Of a DNA stretch of 64,000 nt, positions 8,737-18,350 are shown one piece after another. The number at the start of each line of letters is the position of its first letter. Within the stretch, counting starts at the first letter, position 1. Position numbers and translations under genes: made by a program. This stretch comes from Chitinimonas_A lacunae (GTDB lineage Bacteria > Pseudomonadota > Gammaproteobacteria > Burkholderiales > Chitinimonadaceae), in assembly GCF_042650885.1 (NCBI RefSeq), contig NZ_JBHSBU010000001.1, forward strand, positions 2,170,001-2,234,000, given 5' to 3'. Below the pieces are notes generated by a model. It had not been told where the DNA came from. It saw only the letters and a list, made by a program, of their open reading frames with translations, and did not search any database.

Positions 8737-9315
8737 ATGACCACCATCGTCGTCGTCCGCAAAGCCGGACAGATCGCCATCGCCGCCGATACCCAGTCGA
8801 CCTTCGGCGACACCCGTCTGACCGAGGCGCACGACGCCCGGCCCGACAAGATTTTCGCTTCCCACGACGGCTATTTCGCGATTTCGGGCGCAGCGGCCCA
8901 CGATCTGGTGCTGCAAGGTGCACTGGCGCGCCACAAGACCCTTGATTTCAGCCACCGCCGCGCCATTTTCGAGAGCTTCAGAAAGCTCCATCCCAAATTC
9001 AAGGAAGACTATTTCCTGCGTCCCGAGGAAGAGGAAGACGACCCCTACGAATCGAGTCAGATGACCGTGCTGCTGGCCAATCGCCATGGCATCTTCGGTG
9101 TCTACTCGATGCGCGAAATCTATGAATACCGCCGCTTCTGGGCCATCGGTTCAGGTCGCGACTTTGCCATCGGCGCGATGCGGGCCGTCTATGACGACCC
9201 GGCGCTCGACGCTGCCGCCATTGCCCGCATCGGGGTCGAGACCGGCTGCGAATTCGATGTCAATTCCTCGCTGCCGCTGACCCTGTTCACGCTCGACGCC
9301 AGCGAGCCTGCCTAA
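8737..9315 (+). CDS. Proteasome-like Ntn hydrolase, HslV/BPH type
   Basis: The 192-residue protein begins Met-Thr-Thr followed by IVVVRKAGQIAIAADTQ, close to the HslV start. After Met removal, Thr1 would be the nucleophile, Asp falls at position 17 as in HslV, and a Lys near position 37 is a candidate for the catalytic Lys33. A later stretch, RFWAIGSGRDFAIGAMRAVY, matches the HslV segment around AIGSGG. The acidic insert PEEEEDDPYESSQ is not part of HslV. The best fit is the bacterial proteasome homologue called BPH, described from Betaproteobacteria. There is no HslU beside it; the neighbours are pncC and hslO. Proteolytic activity is inferred. Confidence 0.7.
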   Translation: MTTIVVVRKAGQIAIAADTQSTFGDTRLTEAHDARPDKIFASHDGYFAISGAAAHDLVLQGALARHKTLDFSHRRAIFESFRKLHPKFKEDYFLRPEEEEDDPYESSQMTVLLANRHGIFGVYSMREIYEYRRFWAIGSGRDFAIGAMRAVYDDPALDAAAIARIGVETGCEFDVNSSLPLTLFTLDASEPA

Positions 9316-9340
9316 GCAGCCCCTTACCAGGATCACTCCC

Positions 9341-10216
9341 ATGTCCCAAGATACCCTGCAACGTTTTCTGTTTGATGCAGCACCCGTGCGCGGCGAGATT
9401 GTGCGCCTTGACCATACCTGGCGCGAAGTGCTGATCCGGCGCCAATATCCGGTGCCGCTGCAAAAGCTGATGGGCGAACTGCTGGCTGCAGCCTCGCTGC
9501 TGTCGGCCATGCTCAAGTTCGACGGCTCGCTGATCATGCAGCTCCACGGCGACGGCGCGGTCAAGCTGATCGTGATCGAGTGCGAAGCCGATATGACCAT
9601 GCGCGCCACCGCCCGCTGGGATGAAAATGTAGAAATCGAAGATAAGCCGCTACCAGACTTGCTCGGTCATGGCAAATTCGTGATTACTCTTGACCCGCGC
9701 GAAGGCGGTCAGGCTTATCAGGGCATCGTCGGCCTGCAAGGCGGCTCGATCGCCGCGATCATCGAGCACTATATGCAGTCGTCGCAGCAGCTCGATACCC
9801 GGCTGTGGCTGGCCTGCGATGGCCAGACCAGCGCCGGCCTGATGGTGCAGCGCCTGCCCGCCGGCCACGGCGACCCCGATGGCTGGAACCGCATCAGCCT
9901 GCTGGCCGACACCATCACCCCGGCCGAACTGCTGAGCCTCGCCCCGACCGAAGTGCTGCAACGACTGTTCCATGAAGAGACCGTGCGGCTGATGGCCGAG
10001 GATCACCCCCATTTCGGTTGCCGCTGCTCGCGTGAGCGGGTGATCAATATGCTGCGGATGATGGGGCTGGAAGAAGTCGAAGCGATCCTGGCCGAGCGCG
10101 GCCAGATCGATGTGTCGTGCGAATTCTGCCACCAGGCGTACTGCTTCGACGCAGTCGATGCCGCCCAGGTGTTTGCCAGCGATGCGGTGATCGAAGCACC
10201 GACCACGCGGCAGTAG
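9341..10216 (+). CDS. hslO: Redox-regulated chaperone Hsp33
   Basis: The 291-residue protein is the oxidation-activated holdase Hsp33. The C-terminal zinc switch shows the expected CXC (GCRCS near residue 229) and CXXC (CEFCHQAYC near residue 263). Zinc loss and disulfide formation there unfold the linker and switch on chaperone activity. It follows the proteasome-like gene by 25 bp, so the two may form a protein quality control pair on one transcript with pncC and orn. Confidence 0.96.
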   Translation: MSQDTLQRFLFDAAPVRGEIVRLDHTWREVLIRRQYPVPLQKLMGELLAAASLLSAMLKFDGSLIMQLHGDGAVKLIVIECEADMTMRATARWDENVEIEDKPLPDLLGHGKFVITLDPREGGQAYQGIVGLQGGSIAAIIEHYMQSSQQLDTRLWLACDGQTSAGLMVQRLPAGHGDPDGWNRISLLADTITPAELLSLAPTEVLQRLFHEETVRLMAEDHPHFGCRCSRERVINMLRMMGLEEVEAILAERGQIDVSCEFCHQAYCFDAVDAAQVFASDAVIEAPTTRQ

Positions 10217-10470
10217 AATAAAAATTCATGCAAACCAATTGCCAATCAGTTTGCTGGTTTCATTGAAAAATAAATATTTCAGCACAAACAAGCAATCGGC
10301 ATCACCGATAAACCGGTGAGCGGCCTCTCCACTCGGCGTCCTCATTGCGACCTTCCCTGAAGCAACGACGACGCCGATCTTCCATCGACTGATGCGCGCT
10401 CAAGACGGCGTCCAAGCCATCAAGAAGACCGAGGCTCAAGCCATCATCATGTCGGCCCGTGAACGCCCAT
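10217..10470. other. Non-coding interval after hslO
   Basis: No gene is recognised. The first part is AT-rich, including an aaataaatatttcag stretch near 10270; the rest is ordinary GC-rich sequence with no long open frame. It leads into the coding relic on the minus strand. Confidence 0.4.
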
Positions 10471-10710
10471 TTAGGCAATCACGATGATGTTCCACAGCGA
10501 AGCCAGCGCATTTCCAGCCAGTGCGGAATCAGCGTGTCCAGCCCTCAAAGCGCAGGCATACAGCGCTCCACCAGGCTTGGCGACCATTCCGATCCAGCTC
10601 CCGCCTCCTCGCTCACCGAGGCTAGTCTACGAGGCGGATAACCGAGCATTCAGCCAGAAATCCGCCTTCCAGCGAGCACCTCCATGGCCGGGATATTTCC
10701 CTCGACTTCG
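10471..10710 (-). pseudogene. Short coding relic, unknown family (copy A)
   Basis: On the minus strand one frame reads with coding character up to a TAA at 10471 and includes ALRAGHADSALAGNALASLW. One TAG interrupts it at 10627-10629, and upstream of that it continues in the same frame with KYPGHGGARWKADFWLNARL. A related peptide appears at 22565-22678. I do not recognise the family. It abuts the 3' end of the transglutaminase-like gene. The stop, the lack of a start and the second decayed copy argue for a remnant rather than a gene. Confidence 0.35.
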
Positions 10711-12594
10711 CTAGCGATAGATCACCTGTGCCCGTAGATCACGGGCGATGCCACGGAAGAAATCGGCGTGGCGATTCCATTCATCGGCCGGGCAGATCGG
10801 CTCGGGATAGTCGGCCACAAATTCGCGCCGCACCGTCACTTTATTGCCATCGCGCCGATAGCTGGCCAGATAGCGGTAAGGCCCCGATTGCAGGCGCACA
10901 TCGCGCGGCAGGAACTGGATGTGGCTGCTACGCGGCAGTCGCAGCACGGTGCGCTCGGAGACCTTTTCATTGCTGCAAACGTATTCGGTACGCCGTGGCC
11001 CGAGGTCCTTGAGGTAGCCGCCAACCCAGTTGCGGATGGTCAGCGGCGCGTCGAGATTGGGCAGTGCAAAGCCGTAGGGGCCCGGCACCGGCGCCAGTTC
11101 GAGCACCTGGCCGCGCAAGGCATAGCTGAAGTCGCGGTCGAGCCGGTAGGGGTCGCCCAGATCGACCAGTTGGCCGCTGCCGTTGAGGCCGGAGCGGTTC
11201 ATCCAGTCGCCGGTGAAATCCTGCCGGGTTCGGGGCTGGATGGTGGCAAAACCGCTGCGCAGGCCCTGGGCGCTCGGTCCTGCCACAGTGAAGCGGACCG
11301 AGATAGCGGCGTTGCCATCGCGCTGGAGCACGATTTCGGCATCACGGCTGACGGCACTGCCAAGCGGCCCGCGATGGGGAATGCGCTTGATCTCGCCGCT
11401 ATTGACCAGCAGGGCCGGCTTACCGGTTTCAGTCAGCGGCAGCGTGCCGTAGGGGACGAAGGTCGCGGTCGAATCGAGCCACAGATCGAACTCGGGGATA
11501 TAGGTGATGATGTGATCAAAGCTCAGGAAAGCCACCTTGGGCAGCCGATACAGCCGCCCTGAACCATCGACCAGCGCCCCGGTGCTGGCAATGCCCTTGG
11601 CGGCAAGCAGTGCCTCCAGCAGCACCACATGGCCCTTGCAATCGCCGTAGCGCTGGCTCAGCACCTGTTCGGCGCTCATCGGCACCACACCGCCTGCGCC
11701 GACATAGATCGCCACATAGCGGATATTGCGGCTGACCCATTCATAGAGCTTGAACGCCTGCTGGCGCCGGTCGCTGATGCCTTGGGTGACTTCGTCGGCC
11801 AGTTTCTGGATTTCCGGGGTAATCCGGCTCTTGTCGGCCGAGCGCTTGTGAAAGGCGGTGGCCAGGTCGGCGTAGTCGCGGAAGCTCGATATCAGCAGAC
11901 GCGGCCCGCTCAGCAGCGGCGACAGCTCGCCGGCCTCCTGGGCGATACGGGTCTGGTTGCGGTAGCGCCAGACGTGGATGCGCTGATTGCCCTGTTCGCG
12001 CACCGGCTCGGCTTCCATGGCCTCCACCTCGATATTGAGCGGCCAATCCTTGGGCGCGCGCAGTTCATAGCGGTAGTCATCCACCAGCACATCGCGGCTG
12101 TAGGTATCGAGTTCACTGAATTGGCCCGGGAACAGCGGGGTATGGACCCGTTGGCGGGTGCGGCGGTGGAGGATGTCACCGACTTGCAGATCGGGATAGA
12201 CCAGCAGCTTGAAGCGATCCTGGGTCAGCATCGGCGCCAGCAGGCCGGAGTTCTGCGAGCGGTCGAATAGCCCGGTTTTCAGATCGACATCGACGCGGCG
12301 GCCATCGGGCTTTTCCACCCAGGCTTCCAGCACTTCGAGTTCGTTGAGGTCGGGGTTGTAGTTCATGGCCATCTGGCCAAGCCGCCGCGTTCCTTCCTCG
12401 CTGACCAGTTTGAGCGCCAGCATCCGATCGGCGCTGTAGCGGCCGTCGCGTTCGACCTCGACCACGGTATGGTTCTTCAGTACCCGCACCCAGGTATTGT
12501 CCGCATCGGCCGCCCCGACCAGGGCAGCCGCCAGACCGGCCAGCGTCAGCCGCAGCAGCACACCGGTCGCACAGAGCAAGCGTTGGATCGACAT
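10711..12594 (-). CDS. Secreted DUF3857 / transglutaminase-like protein
   Basis: The 627-residue protein has a signal peptide (hydrophobic to about residue 28, AALVGAADA), a DUF3857 beta-rich domain and a transglutaminase-like core. The core shows the Cys motif QRYGDCKGHVVLLEALLAA near residue 310, a His in LSFDHIITYIPEFD and an Asp in LDSTATF, a plausible Cys-His-Asp triad. Such proteins are exported to the periplasm or surface; their substrates are unknown. It diverges from the sialidase-like gene across 287 bp. Confidence 0.85.
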   Translation of the reverse strand: MSIQRLLCATGVLLRLTLAGLAAALVGAADADNTWVRVLKNHTVVEVERDGRYSADRMLALKLVSEEGTRRLGQMAMNYNPDLNELEVLEAWVEKPDGRRVDVDLKTGLFDRSQNSGLLAPMLTQDRFKLLVYPDLQVGDILHRRTRQRVHTPLFPGQFSELDTYSRDVLVDDYRYELRAPKDWPLNIEVEAMEAEPVREQGNQRIHVWRYRNQTRIAQEAGELSPLLSGPRLLISSFRDYADLATAFHKRSADKSRITPEIQKLADEVTQGISDRRQQAFKLYEWVSRNIRYVAIYVGAGGVVPMSAEQVLSQRYGDCKGHVVLLEALLAAKGIASTGALVDGSGRLYRLPKVAFLSFDHIITYIPEFDLWLDSTATFVPYGTLPLTETGKPALLVNSGEIKRIPHRGPLGSAVSRDAEIVLQRDGNAAISVRFTVAGPSAQGLRSGFATIQPRTRQDFTGDWMNRSGLNGSGQLVDLGDPYRLDRDFSYALRGQVLELAPVPGPYGFALPNLDAPLTIRNWVGGYLKDLGPRRTEYVCSNEKVSERTVLRLPRSSHIQFLPRDVRLQSGPYRYLASYRRDGNKVTVRREFVADYPEPICPADEWNRHADFFRGIARDLRAQVIYR

Positions 12595-12881
12595 CGTTTT
12601 CCTTTCCCGATCTGTGGCAAGGCAGTGGATAAAACTGGCATCGCCATGAGAAGCAAACTGAGCATTCAGCCTGAGAAATTTATTTTCTTATGAATACCAA
12701 ACTGGTCCTTGCAGATATTTTTCTCATTATTTTAATAACAGCCATCCAGTGCTCCGTTCTCTCCCTGCGCCCCCAAGCGGCAGGGTCAGAGCGAACCAGA
12801 ATTAGAGCATGAGCCATTGAGGCTGGCAGCGTTTCGGGAAAAAAGCTATCCAGATAACACCCCTACCGTCCGGAGCCCGCC

Positions 12882-14336
12882 ATGTTCCGCCTGCTGCGTC
12901 TGTTCGCGTTTTGCCTGCTGACTTGCTATGCCACCGCCCACGCCGCGCTCAGCGGCATCTGGCGTGATGCCAATGAACGCTACTGGCTGCTGGCCCAACC
13001 GGTGGGCGAGAGCACGGTGTATGGCCTGCAACTGAGCACCGATCTGACCAGTGCCAGTATCTGGCTTGGCAGCACCACCAGCAATGGACTGCGACTTGCG
13101 AACCTGGTCGAACCCGGCCTGACGCTCGAAGCCGTGCTGAGCGAGAGTCAGTTGTCGGGCACGCTGGCCGGTGCGGCCTTTAGCGGCCGTCAGCTATTTG
13201 CCCAGCAAGGCCATATCGTCGATGGGCTGTGGCAGACCACGGACGGCGGCTATCAGCTGGTGATGAATCTGGCCAGCGGCAACGGTCGCATCGGGCTGGT
13301 GCTGAGTCTGACGCCCAAGGATGGGCGCTTTGAGCACGATGTGTTTCTTGGGGCGGAAACCAGCGAGCGCTTCGATGGCCTGTCGCTGCGCGATAGCCGG
13401 CGCAGTTTGCAGATACAGTTTGCCGGCCGCCAGGCAACGTTCAACGGAAACAGCGGCAGCCGCTTGCGCCGGCTGGCGGTCGCCTCCGACTTCACCCCGC
13501 CGCTAGGCAAGGTGGTGATCGAGGGCGAGGGACCATGGGATAAGCGCCTGTTGTCGGCCCGCTCGAGCGATGGCGGCGTCAGCTTTGTGCGCGATGGCGT
13601 GGTGCTGTCGGATCAGGCCAATGTGCCCGATCTGCTGCTCGACGACGAAGGCCGATTGTTTGCCTTCTATACCGGCTGGACCGTGGGGCGTCTGCAAAAC
13701 ACCAATGCGGTGATGGTGTCGGACGATTGGGGCCGGACCTGGGCCTTCAAATACCTCAAGCGTATCGGCGCCGAAACGGTATTCAATTTTGTCGATCCCG
13801 ATGTGGTCAAACTGGCCGGTGGTGGCTATCGGATGTACTACACCGGCAACCTCCACGGCACCACGGCCGATGCACGGCGAATCCGCATCTTCTATGCCGA
13901 CAGTCCCGACGGCATCCACTGGACCCAGGGCGGCATCGCTTATGAAGACAGCAGCCGCGATATTCGTGACTCGACCACCGCGCTGATCGGCAATACCTGG
14001 CATATGTATGTGCTCGAAGGCGATCACGCCGTCTCAAGCGACGGCAAGACCTTCACCAAGCAAGGCATGGCCTCGGTCACGGCCGATGGCAAGCCCTATG
14101 TGCTATCGAACGAGCTGACGGCGGGCAGCCAGTGGCGCTACTACGGCTTTCAGCTTGCCAATCGTGACATCCGCTCGTTCCTGACCAGCGACGGCGTCAG
14201 CTTCACGGCCGAGAGCGGGACGCGGCTGCGCTGGGAAAGCAGCCACAGCAGTGAGGGAAGCTATATCAAGGACCCGGCGCTACAGCGTCTGCCGGATGGG
14301 ACGGTATTGATGCTCTACGTGAGCGTTATTCCTTAG
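12882..14336 (+). CDS. Secreted sialidase-like beta-propeller protein
   Basis: The 484-residue protein starts with a signal peptide (MFRLLRLFAFCLLTCYATAHA). The first about 170 residues form a beta-rich domain with repeated GIW/GLW motifs. The C-terminal 300 residues look like a five-bladed propeller, with an Asp-box SDDWGRTWAF, a degenerate one (SSDGGVSF), and blade motifs such as DPDVVKLAGGGYRMYYTG and IKDPALQRLPDGTVLMLYVS. These resemble sialidases and GH43/GH32-like glycosidases. No complete catalytic triad can be assigned by eye, so a carbohydrate-binding or hydrolytic role is inferred. Exact function unknown. Confidence 0.75.
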   Translation: MFRLLRLFAFCLLTCYATAHAALSGIWRDANERYWLLAQPVGESTVYGLQLSTDLTSASIWLGSTTSNGLRLANLVEPGLTLEAVLSESQLSGTLAGAAFSGRQLFAQQGHIVDGLWQTTDGGYQLVMNLASGNGRIGLVLSLTPKDGRFEHDVFLGAETSERFDGLSLRDSRRSLQIQFAGRQATFNGNSGSRLRRLAVASDFTPPLGKVVIEGEGPWDKRLLSARSSDGGVSFVRDGVVLSDQANVPDLLLDDEGRLFAFYTGWTVGRLQNTNAVMVSDDWGRTWAFKYLKRIGAETVFNFVDPDVVKLAGGGYRMYYTGNLHGTTADARRIRIFYADSPDGIHWTQGGIAYEDSSRDIRDSTTALIGNTWHMYVLEGDHAVSSDGKTFTKQGMASVTADGKPYVLSNELTAGSQWRYYGFQLANRDIRSFLTSDGVSFTAESGTRLRWESSHSSEGSYIKDPALQRLPDGTVLMLYVSVIP

Positions 14337-14501
14337 TTGGAGGAAATGAATATTTCCAGCATAGTTGGTGTCAATAACAAATCTGGAAATAAAAGGAAAT
14401 CATATAAAAGTGCCAAAACCCTATCATCCTGGAGAGCATTGGCCGCAACGCCGTGTTACTCCTCCTCTCCCCGAGGCACAGAATCGACCCCATGAAACGA
14501 C

Positions 14502-14525
14502 AACGGGACGCCGCAGCGTCCCGTT
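14502..14525 (-). terminator. Hairpin after aspS
   Basis: A perfect 10-bp stem (aacgggacgc with gcgtcccgtt, 4-base loop) lies 20 bp past the aspS stop. The following minus-strand bases gtcgtttcat are only moderately T-rich, so it may be a weak terminator. Confidence 0.55.
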
Positions 14526-14545
14526 GAGTCAGACAGCACAGACGA

Positions 14546-16324
14546 TCAATCGACCTTGATCGGGTTGCGCAGCTTGATATGGAGTTCGCGCAACTGGCGC
14601 TCGTCCACCAGGTTCGGTGCCTGGGTCAGCATGCACTGGGCACGCTGGGTCTTGGGGAAGGCGATCACGTCGCGGATCGACTCGGCACCGGTCATCAGCA
14701 TCACCAGACGGTCGAGACCGAAGGCCAGGCCGCCGTGGGGCGGTGCGCCGTACTGGAGGTTTTCCAGCAGGAAGCCGAACTTGTTCTGGGCTTCTTCGGG
14801 CGAAATGCCCAGTGCATCGAACACGGTCGACTGCATATCGGCGCGGTGGATACGTACCGAACCACCACCGATTTCCACCCCGTTCAGCACCATATCGTAG
14901 GCGCGTGCGCGGCACTTGCCCGGATCGGTCTTGAGCAGCTCGATATGCTCGACCTTGGGACTGGTGAACGGATGGTGGCAGGCGACCCAGCGCTTGCCTT
15001 CATCGTCGTATTCGAACATCGGGAAGTCGACCACCCACAGCGGCTTCCACTGGCCTTCGGCATGGCCCTTCTCATGGCCGATCTTGATGCGCAGTGCACC
15101 GATGGCGTCGTTGACCACCTTGGCGCGGTCGGCGCCGAAGAAGATCAGGTCGCCGTTCTGGGCACCGGTACGCTCGATCACGGCCTTCAGTGCCGCTTCG
15201 GTCAGGTTCTTGACGATCGGCGATTGCAGACCTTCTTCGTTGATCTGGCTGACATCGTTGACCTTGATATAGGCCAGACCCTTGGCGCCGTAGATCGCCA
15301 CGAATTGGGTATAGGCATCGATTTCCGAACGGCTGAGGCTGGCACCGCCCGGCACGCGCAGACCGACCACCCGGCCATCGGCCATATTGGCCGCGCCCGA
15401 GAACACCTTGAAGGGCACATCCTTCATCACATCGGTGAGTTCGGTGAATTCGAGCTTGACGCGCAGATCGGGCTTATCGGAACCGTAGCGGAACATCGCC
15501 TCGTCGTAGCTCATGCGCGGGAATTTGCCGAGATCGACGCCGATCGCTTCCTTGAAGACGTGGAGCGCCATGTCTTCCATGATATTCATGATCTCTTCTT
15601 CGCCGAGGAAGGAGGTCTCGATATCGATCTGGGTGAATTCGGGCTGACGATCGGCGCGCAGGTCCTCGTCGCGGAAGCACTTGGTAATCTGGTAGTAGCG
15701 GTCGAAGCCGGCCACCATCAGAAGCTGCTTGAACAGCTGGGGCGACTGCGGCAGGGCGAAGAAGTGGCCGTCGTGCACCCGGCTCGGCACCAGATAGTCG
15801 CGGGCGCCTTCGGGGGTCGAACGGGTCAGCATCGGGGTCTCGATATCGATGAAACCACGGCTGTCGAGGAAGTTTCGGGTCAGCAGCGCCACCTTGTAGC
15901 GCAGCATCAGGTTCTTTTGCATCTGCGGACGACGCAGATCGAGCACGCGGTGTTGCAGACGGGTGGTTTCCGACAGGTTGTCGTCGTCCATCTGGAACGG
16001 CGGGGTGGCCGAGGCGTTCAGCACCACGATTTCCTTGGCCAGCAGCTCGATCTCGCCCGAGCGCAGATCGGCGTTGACCGTGCCTTCGGGACGGGCACGC
16101 ACGATGCCGGTGATTTGCAGCACATATTCGCTGCGGACCGAATCGGCGATGGCAAAGGCGTCCTTGGTGTCGTTATCGACCACCACCTGAAGCAGACCTT
16201 CGCGGTCGCGCAGGTCGATGAAGATCACGCCGCCGTGGTCACGACGACGATGGGCCCAGCCTTGCACGGTGACGGTCTGGGAGAGATAGCGCTTGTCGAT
16301 CAAGCCGCAGTAATCGGTACGCAT
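14546..16324 (-). CDS. aspS: Aspartyl-tRNA synthetase
   Basis: The 592-residue class II synthetase has an N-terminal OB anticodon-binding domain (TVQGWAHRRRDHGGVIFIDL) and motif 2 (FRDEDLRADRQPEFTQID). A bacterial GAD insertion lies in the middle, and motif 3 is GLAFGLDRLVMLM. It charges tRNA-Asp; whether it also misacylates tRNA-Asn cannot be told here. It is the last gene of the fmdB-DUF502-aspS group, 80 bp behind the DUF502 gene. Confidence 0.97.
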   Translation of the reverse strand: MRTDYCGLIDKRYLSQTVTVQGWAHRRRDHGGVIFIDLRDREGLLQVVVDNDTKDAFAIADSVRSEYVLQITGIVRARPEGTVNADLRSGEIELLAKEIVVLNASATPPFQMDDDNLSETTRLQHRVLDLRRPQMQKNLMLRYKVALLTRNFLDSRGFIDIETPMLTRSTPEGARDYLVPSRVHDGHFFALPQSPQLFKQLLMVAGFDRYYQITKCFRDEDLRADRQPEFTQIDIETSFLGEEEIMNIMEDMALHVFKEAIGVDLGKFPRMSYDEAMFRYGSDKPDLRVKLEFTELTDVMKDVPFKVFSGAANMADGRVVGLRVPGGASLSRSEIDAYTQFVAIYGAKGLAYIKVNDVSQINEEGLQSPIVKNLTEAALKAVIERTGAQNGDLIFFGADRAKVVNDAIGALRIKIGHEKGHAEGQWKPLWVVDFPMFEYDDEGKRWVACHHPFTSPKVEHIELLKTDPGKCRARAYDMVLNGVEIGGGSVRIHRADMQSTVFDALGISPEEAQNKFGFLLENLQYGAPPHGGLAFGLDRLVMLMTGAESIRDVIAFPKTQRAQCMLTQAPNLVDERQLRELHIKLRNPIKVD

Positions 16325-16404
16325 TGCGAATGTCCCTCGTTGGGATGGCGTTATTCAGTGGAAATCGGAAGGAAAAAACGGGTTGGGCTAAGCCGGGTGG
16401 CGGC

Positions 16405-17067
16405 TTAGCCCATCTGATTTCGGTCGTTCTTGCTGGCTGCCGCAGCGGCTGCGGCGATGGCTGCCGGCCGGGGCCCGGGGGCGACGACCCCCATGGAGAT
16501 CACATATTTGAGCGCTTCATCGACGCTCATGTCCAACTCCACCGTGCTCGCGCGCGGCACCACGATGAAATAGCCGGAAGTGGGGTTGGGCGTGGTCGGT
16601 ACGTAGACCGAGACATATTCGCCGTCGAGATGGCGTGCCAGCTCAGGGGCCGGGTTACCGGTGAGGAAGGCGACGGTCCAGGAATCGGGATGCGGATAGC
16701 GCACCAGCAGCGCTTTACGGAACGCCTGGCCTGAATCGGACAGTACCGTATCGGAAACCTGCTTGACGCTGCCGTAGATCGATTTCACCACCGGGATGCG
16801 GTGCAGCAGGTCTTCCCAGAAGCGCAACAGGCGCTGACCCAGGATATTGGCGGCAAACAGGCCGGTGCTGAGCACCGTGGCCACCACCAGGATCACGCCA
16901 AGGCCAGGAATATGAAAGCCGATCAGATCGATCGGCCTGCTGCCTTGCGGCAGCAGGTTGAGCAGACTATCCATGGCCCCGACCAGGGTGCTGATCACCC
17001 ACAGGGTGATGCCCAGCGGCACCCAGATCAGCAGGCCGGTAACAAAATAACGTCGGATCAGGAGCAT
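16405..17067 (-). CDS. DUF502 family membrane protein
   Basis: The 220-residue protein has two strong N-terminal membrane segments (residues about 5-30 and 50-75), then the family stretch RIPVVKSIYGSVKQVSDTVL and a soluble C-terminal part with VSVYVPTTPNPTSGYF. The ATG was chosen over the adjacent TTG. The function of DUF502 is unknown. It lies between fmdB and aspS with a 14-bp gap to fmdB, a conserved arrangement in Betaproteobacteria. Confidence 0.88.
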   Translation of the reverse strand: MLLIRRYFVTGLLIWVPLGITLWVISTLVGAMDSLLNLLPQGSRPIDLIGFHIPGLGVILVVATVLSTGLFAANILGQRLLRFWEDLLHRIPVVKSIYGSVKQVSDTVLSDSGQAFRKALLVRYPHPDSWTVAFLTGNPAPELARHLDGEYVSVYVPTTPNPTSGYFIVVPRASTVELDMSVDEALKYVISMGVVAPGPRPAAIAAAAAAASKNDRNQMG

Positions 17068-17081
17068 CAAGCGGCTCGTCT

Positions 17082-17351
17082 TCAGGCGCAGCTACCGCAG
17101 CCGCCGGTGCCACAGGCGTGGGCCGGGGCTTCGGACTTGCTCTCGGTCGGTGCAGGGCTGCTGCTCGAGCCGCCTTTGAAATCGGTGGCATACCAGCCCG
17201 AACCCTTGAGCTGGAAGCCCGCGGCCGACAACTGCTTGCTGAACGCTTCGGCGTGGCAATGCGGGCAGTTGGTCAGTGGAGCGTCGGAGATCTTCTGCAA
17301 TACATCGGCACGATGGCCGCAGGCCGAGCAATGATATTCGTAGATCGGCAT
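17082..17351 (-). CDS. FmdB family zinc ribbon protein
   Basis: The 89-residue protein starts MPIYEYHCSACGHRADVLQK, with CxxC, and continues to a second CPHC, forming the zinc ribbon. A Ser-rich linker leads to a tail with HACGTGGCGSCA, which adds three more Cys residues. FmdB-like proteins are proposed regulators, but their role is not established. It is first in the fmdB-DUF502-aspS group. Confidence 0.9.
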   Translation of the reverse strand: MPIYEYHCSACGHRADVLQKISDAPLTNCPHCHAEAFSKQLSAAGFQLKGSGWYATDFKGGSSSSPAPTESKSEAPAHACGTGGCGSCA

Positions 17352-17629
17352 GATGGAACTCCTGCGTCAAAGAGGCGGACCGAGGGTCGCGCGCTGGTTT
17401 CACACGTTCAAAGCTGTCCATTATAACAGGGTGGCACGGCGCTTTGCTTGGCGTAAGATGACGGCTGTGACAACGCGTTTCAAGTCCTTATCGGATAACA
17501 GAAGCGCCGCGATCACGGAGGAGGGATGGGTAACAAACTGGTTGTTGACCCGAGTCTGTGTGAAAGTTACCCTTGATTTTCTAATAACTTAGAAAAAACA
17601 CACGGACAAACAAGAAGGTAGATAAGAAA

Positions 17630-18328
17630 GTGGTTTCAGAAGCAGTGATGATCGAGCCTGTTGAAGAGGTGGTGGAACCCCGGCGTCGCAAGATTCGGCC
17701 CAAAGGAGAGCGCTCCCGCCAAGCCATTCTGGACGCCACCCTGGTCGTGATAGCCAAGCGCGGCCTCCATAGCGTCACACACCGGGCCATCGCGGCCCAG
17801 GCCAATGTGCCGCTATCGCTCACTACCTATTTCTTTAAGAACCTGAACGACCTCATTGGCCAGGCGTTCGATTACTTTGCCGAGCGCGCCCAATCCGACA
17901 ACAGTCGGATGCTGCTGGAAATCGCCGACTACGTTGGCGGCATCCTGCCCGATACGCTCAGCAGGATGGAAAACCGGATCGCCATTCGCGACGAACTCGC
18001 AAACCGGCTGACCGATTTCATCGTCTTCATGGCTGTCGAACACTCAATCGGTGTGGCAGTGGAAGTCAACTTCCTCTACCTCTACCGACTTGAGCCCGAA
18101 CTACGACAGAAGGTCGTCGCCTACCGCGATGCCATGACGGCCAGCATCGCAGCCTTGATCCGACCGCTCGCCCCCGATCCGGAAAGCGCCGATGTAGACG
18201 CTGCCCTGATTCTGGGTCTGGTTCACCGGTTGGAATTCGAGTGCATGAACCATCCGGAAAAGTTGCCGCGCGACCAGGTTTACGCGGAAGTTTCGCGTCA
18301 AGTCGGATATATTCTTGCGCTACGGTAA
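17630..18328 (+). CDS. TetR family transcriptional regulator
   Basis: The 232-residue protein has an N-terminal HTH typical of TetR regulators, from RSRQAILDATLVVIAKRGLH through HRAIAAQANVPLSLTTYFF at residues about 27-75. The C-terminal ligand domain is helical and unassigned. The start used is GTG; an ATG six codons later is an alternative, as the ribosome binding site is weak for both. It is followed by a terminator and then the TauE-type permease gene, which is a possible but unproven target. Confidence 0.85.
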   Translation: MVSEAVMIEPVEEVVEPRRRKIRPKGERSRQAILDATLVVIAKRGLHSVTHRAIAAQANVPLSLTTYFFKNLNDLIGQAFDYFAERAQSDNSRMLLEIADYVGGILPDTLSRMENRIAIRDELANRLTDFIVFMAVEHSIGVAVEVNFLYLYRLEPELRQKVVAYRDAMTASIAALIRPLAPDPESADVDAALILGLVHRLEFECMNHPEKLPRDQVYAEVSRQVGYILALR

Positions 18329-18350
18329 ACTTGCCCGCCTGGGATATCGA

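Noticed and set aside
14579..16408. 609-codon open frame antisense to aspS
   Set aside because: No family motif, and fully opposite AspRS, whose class II motifs are intact.
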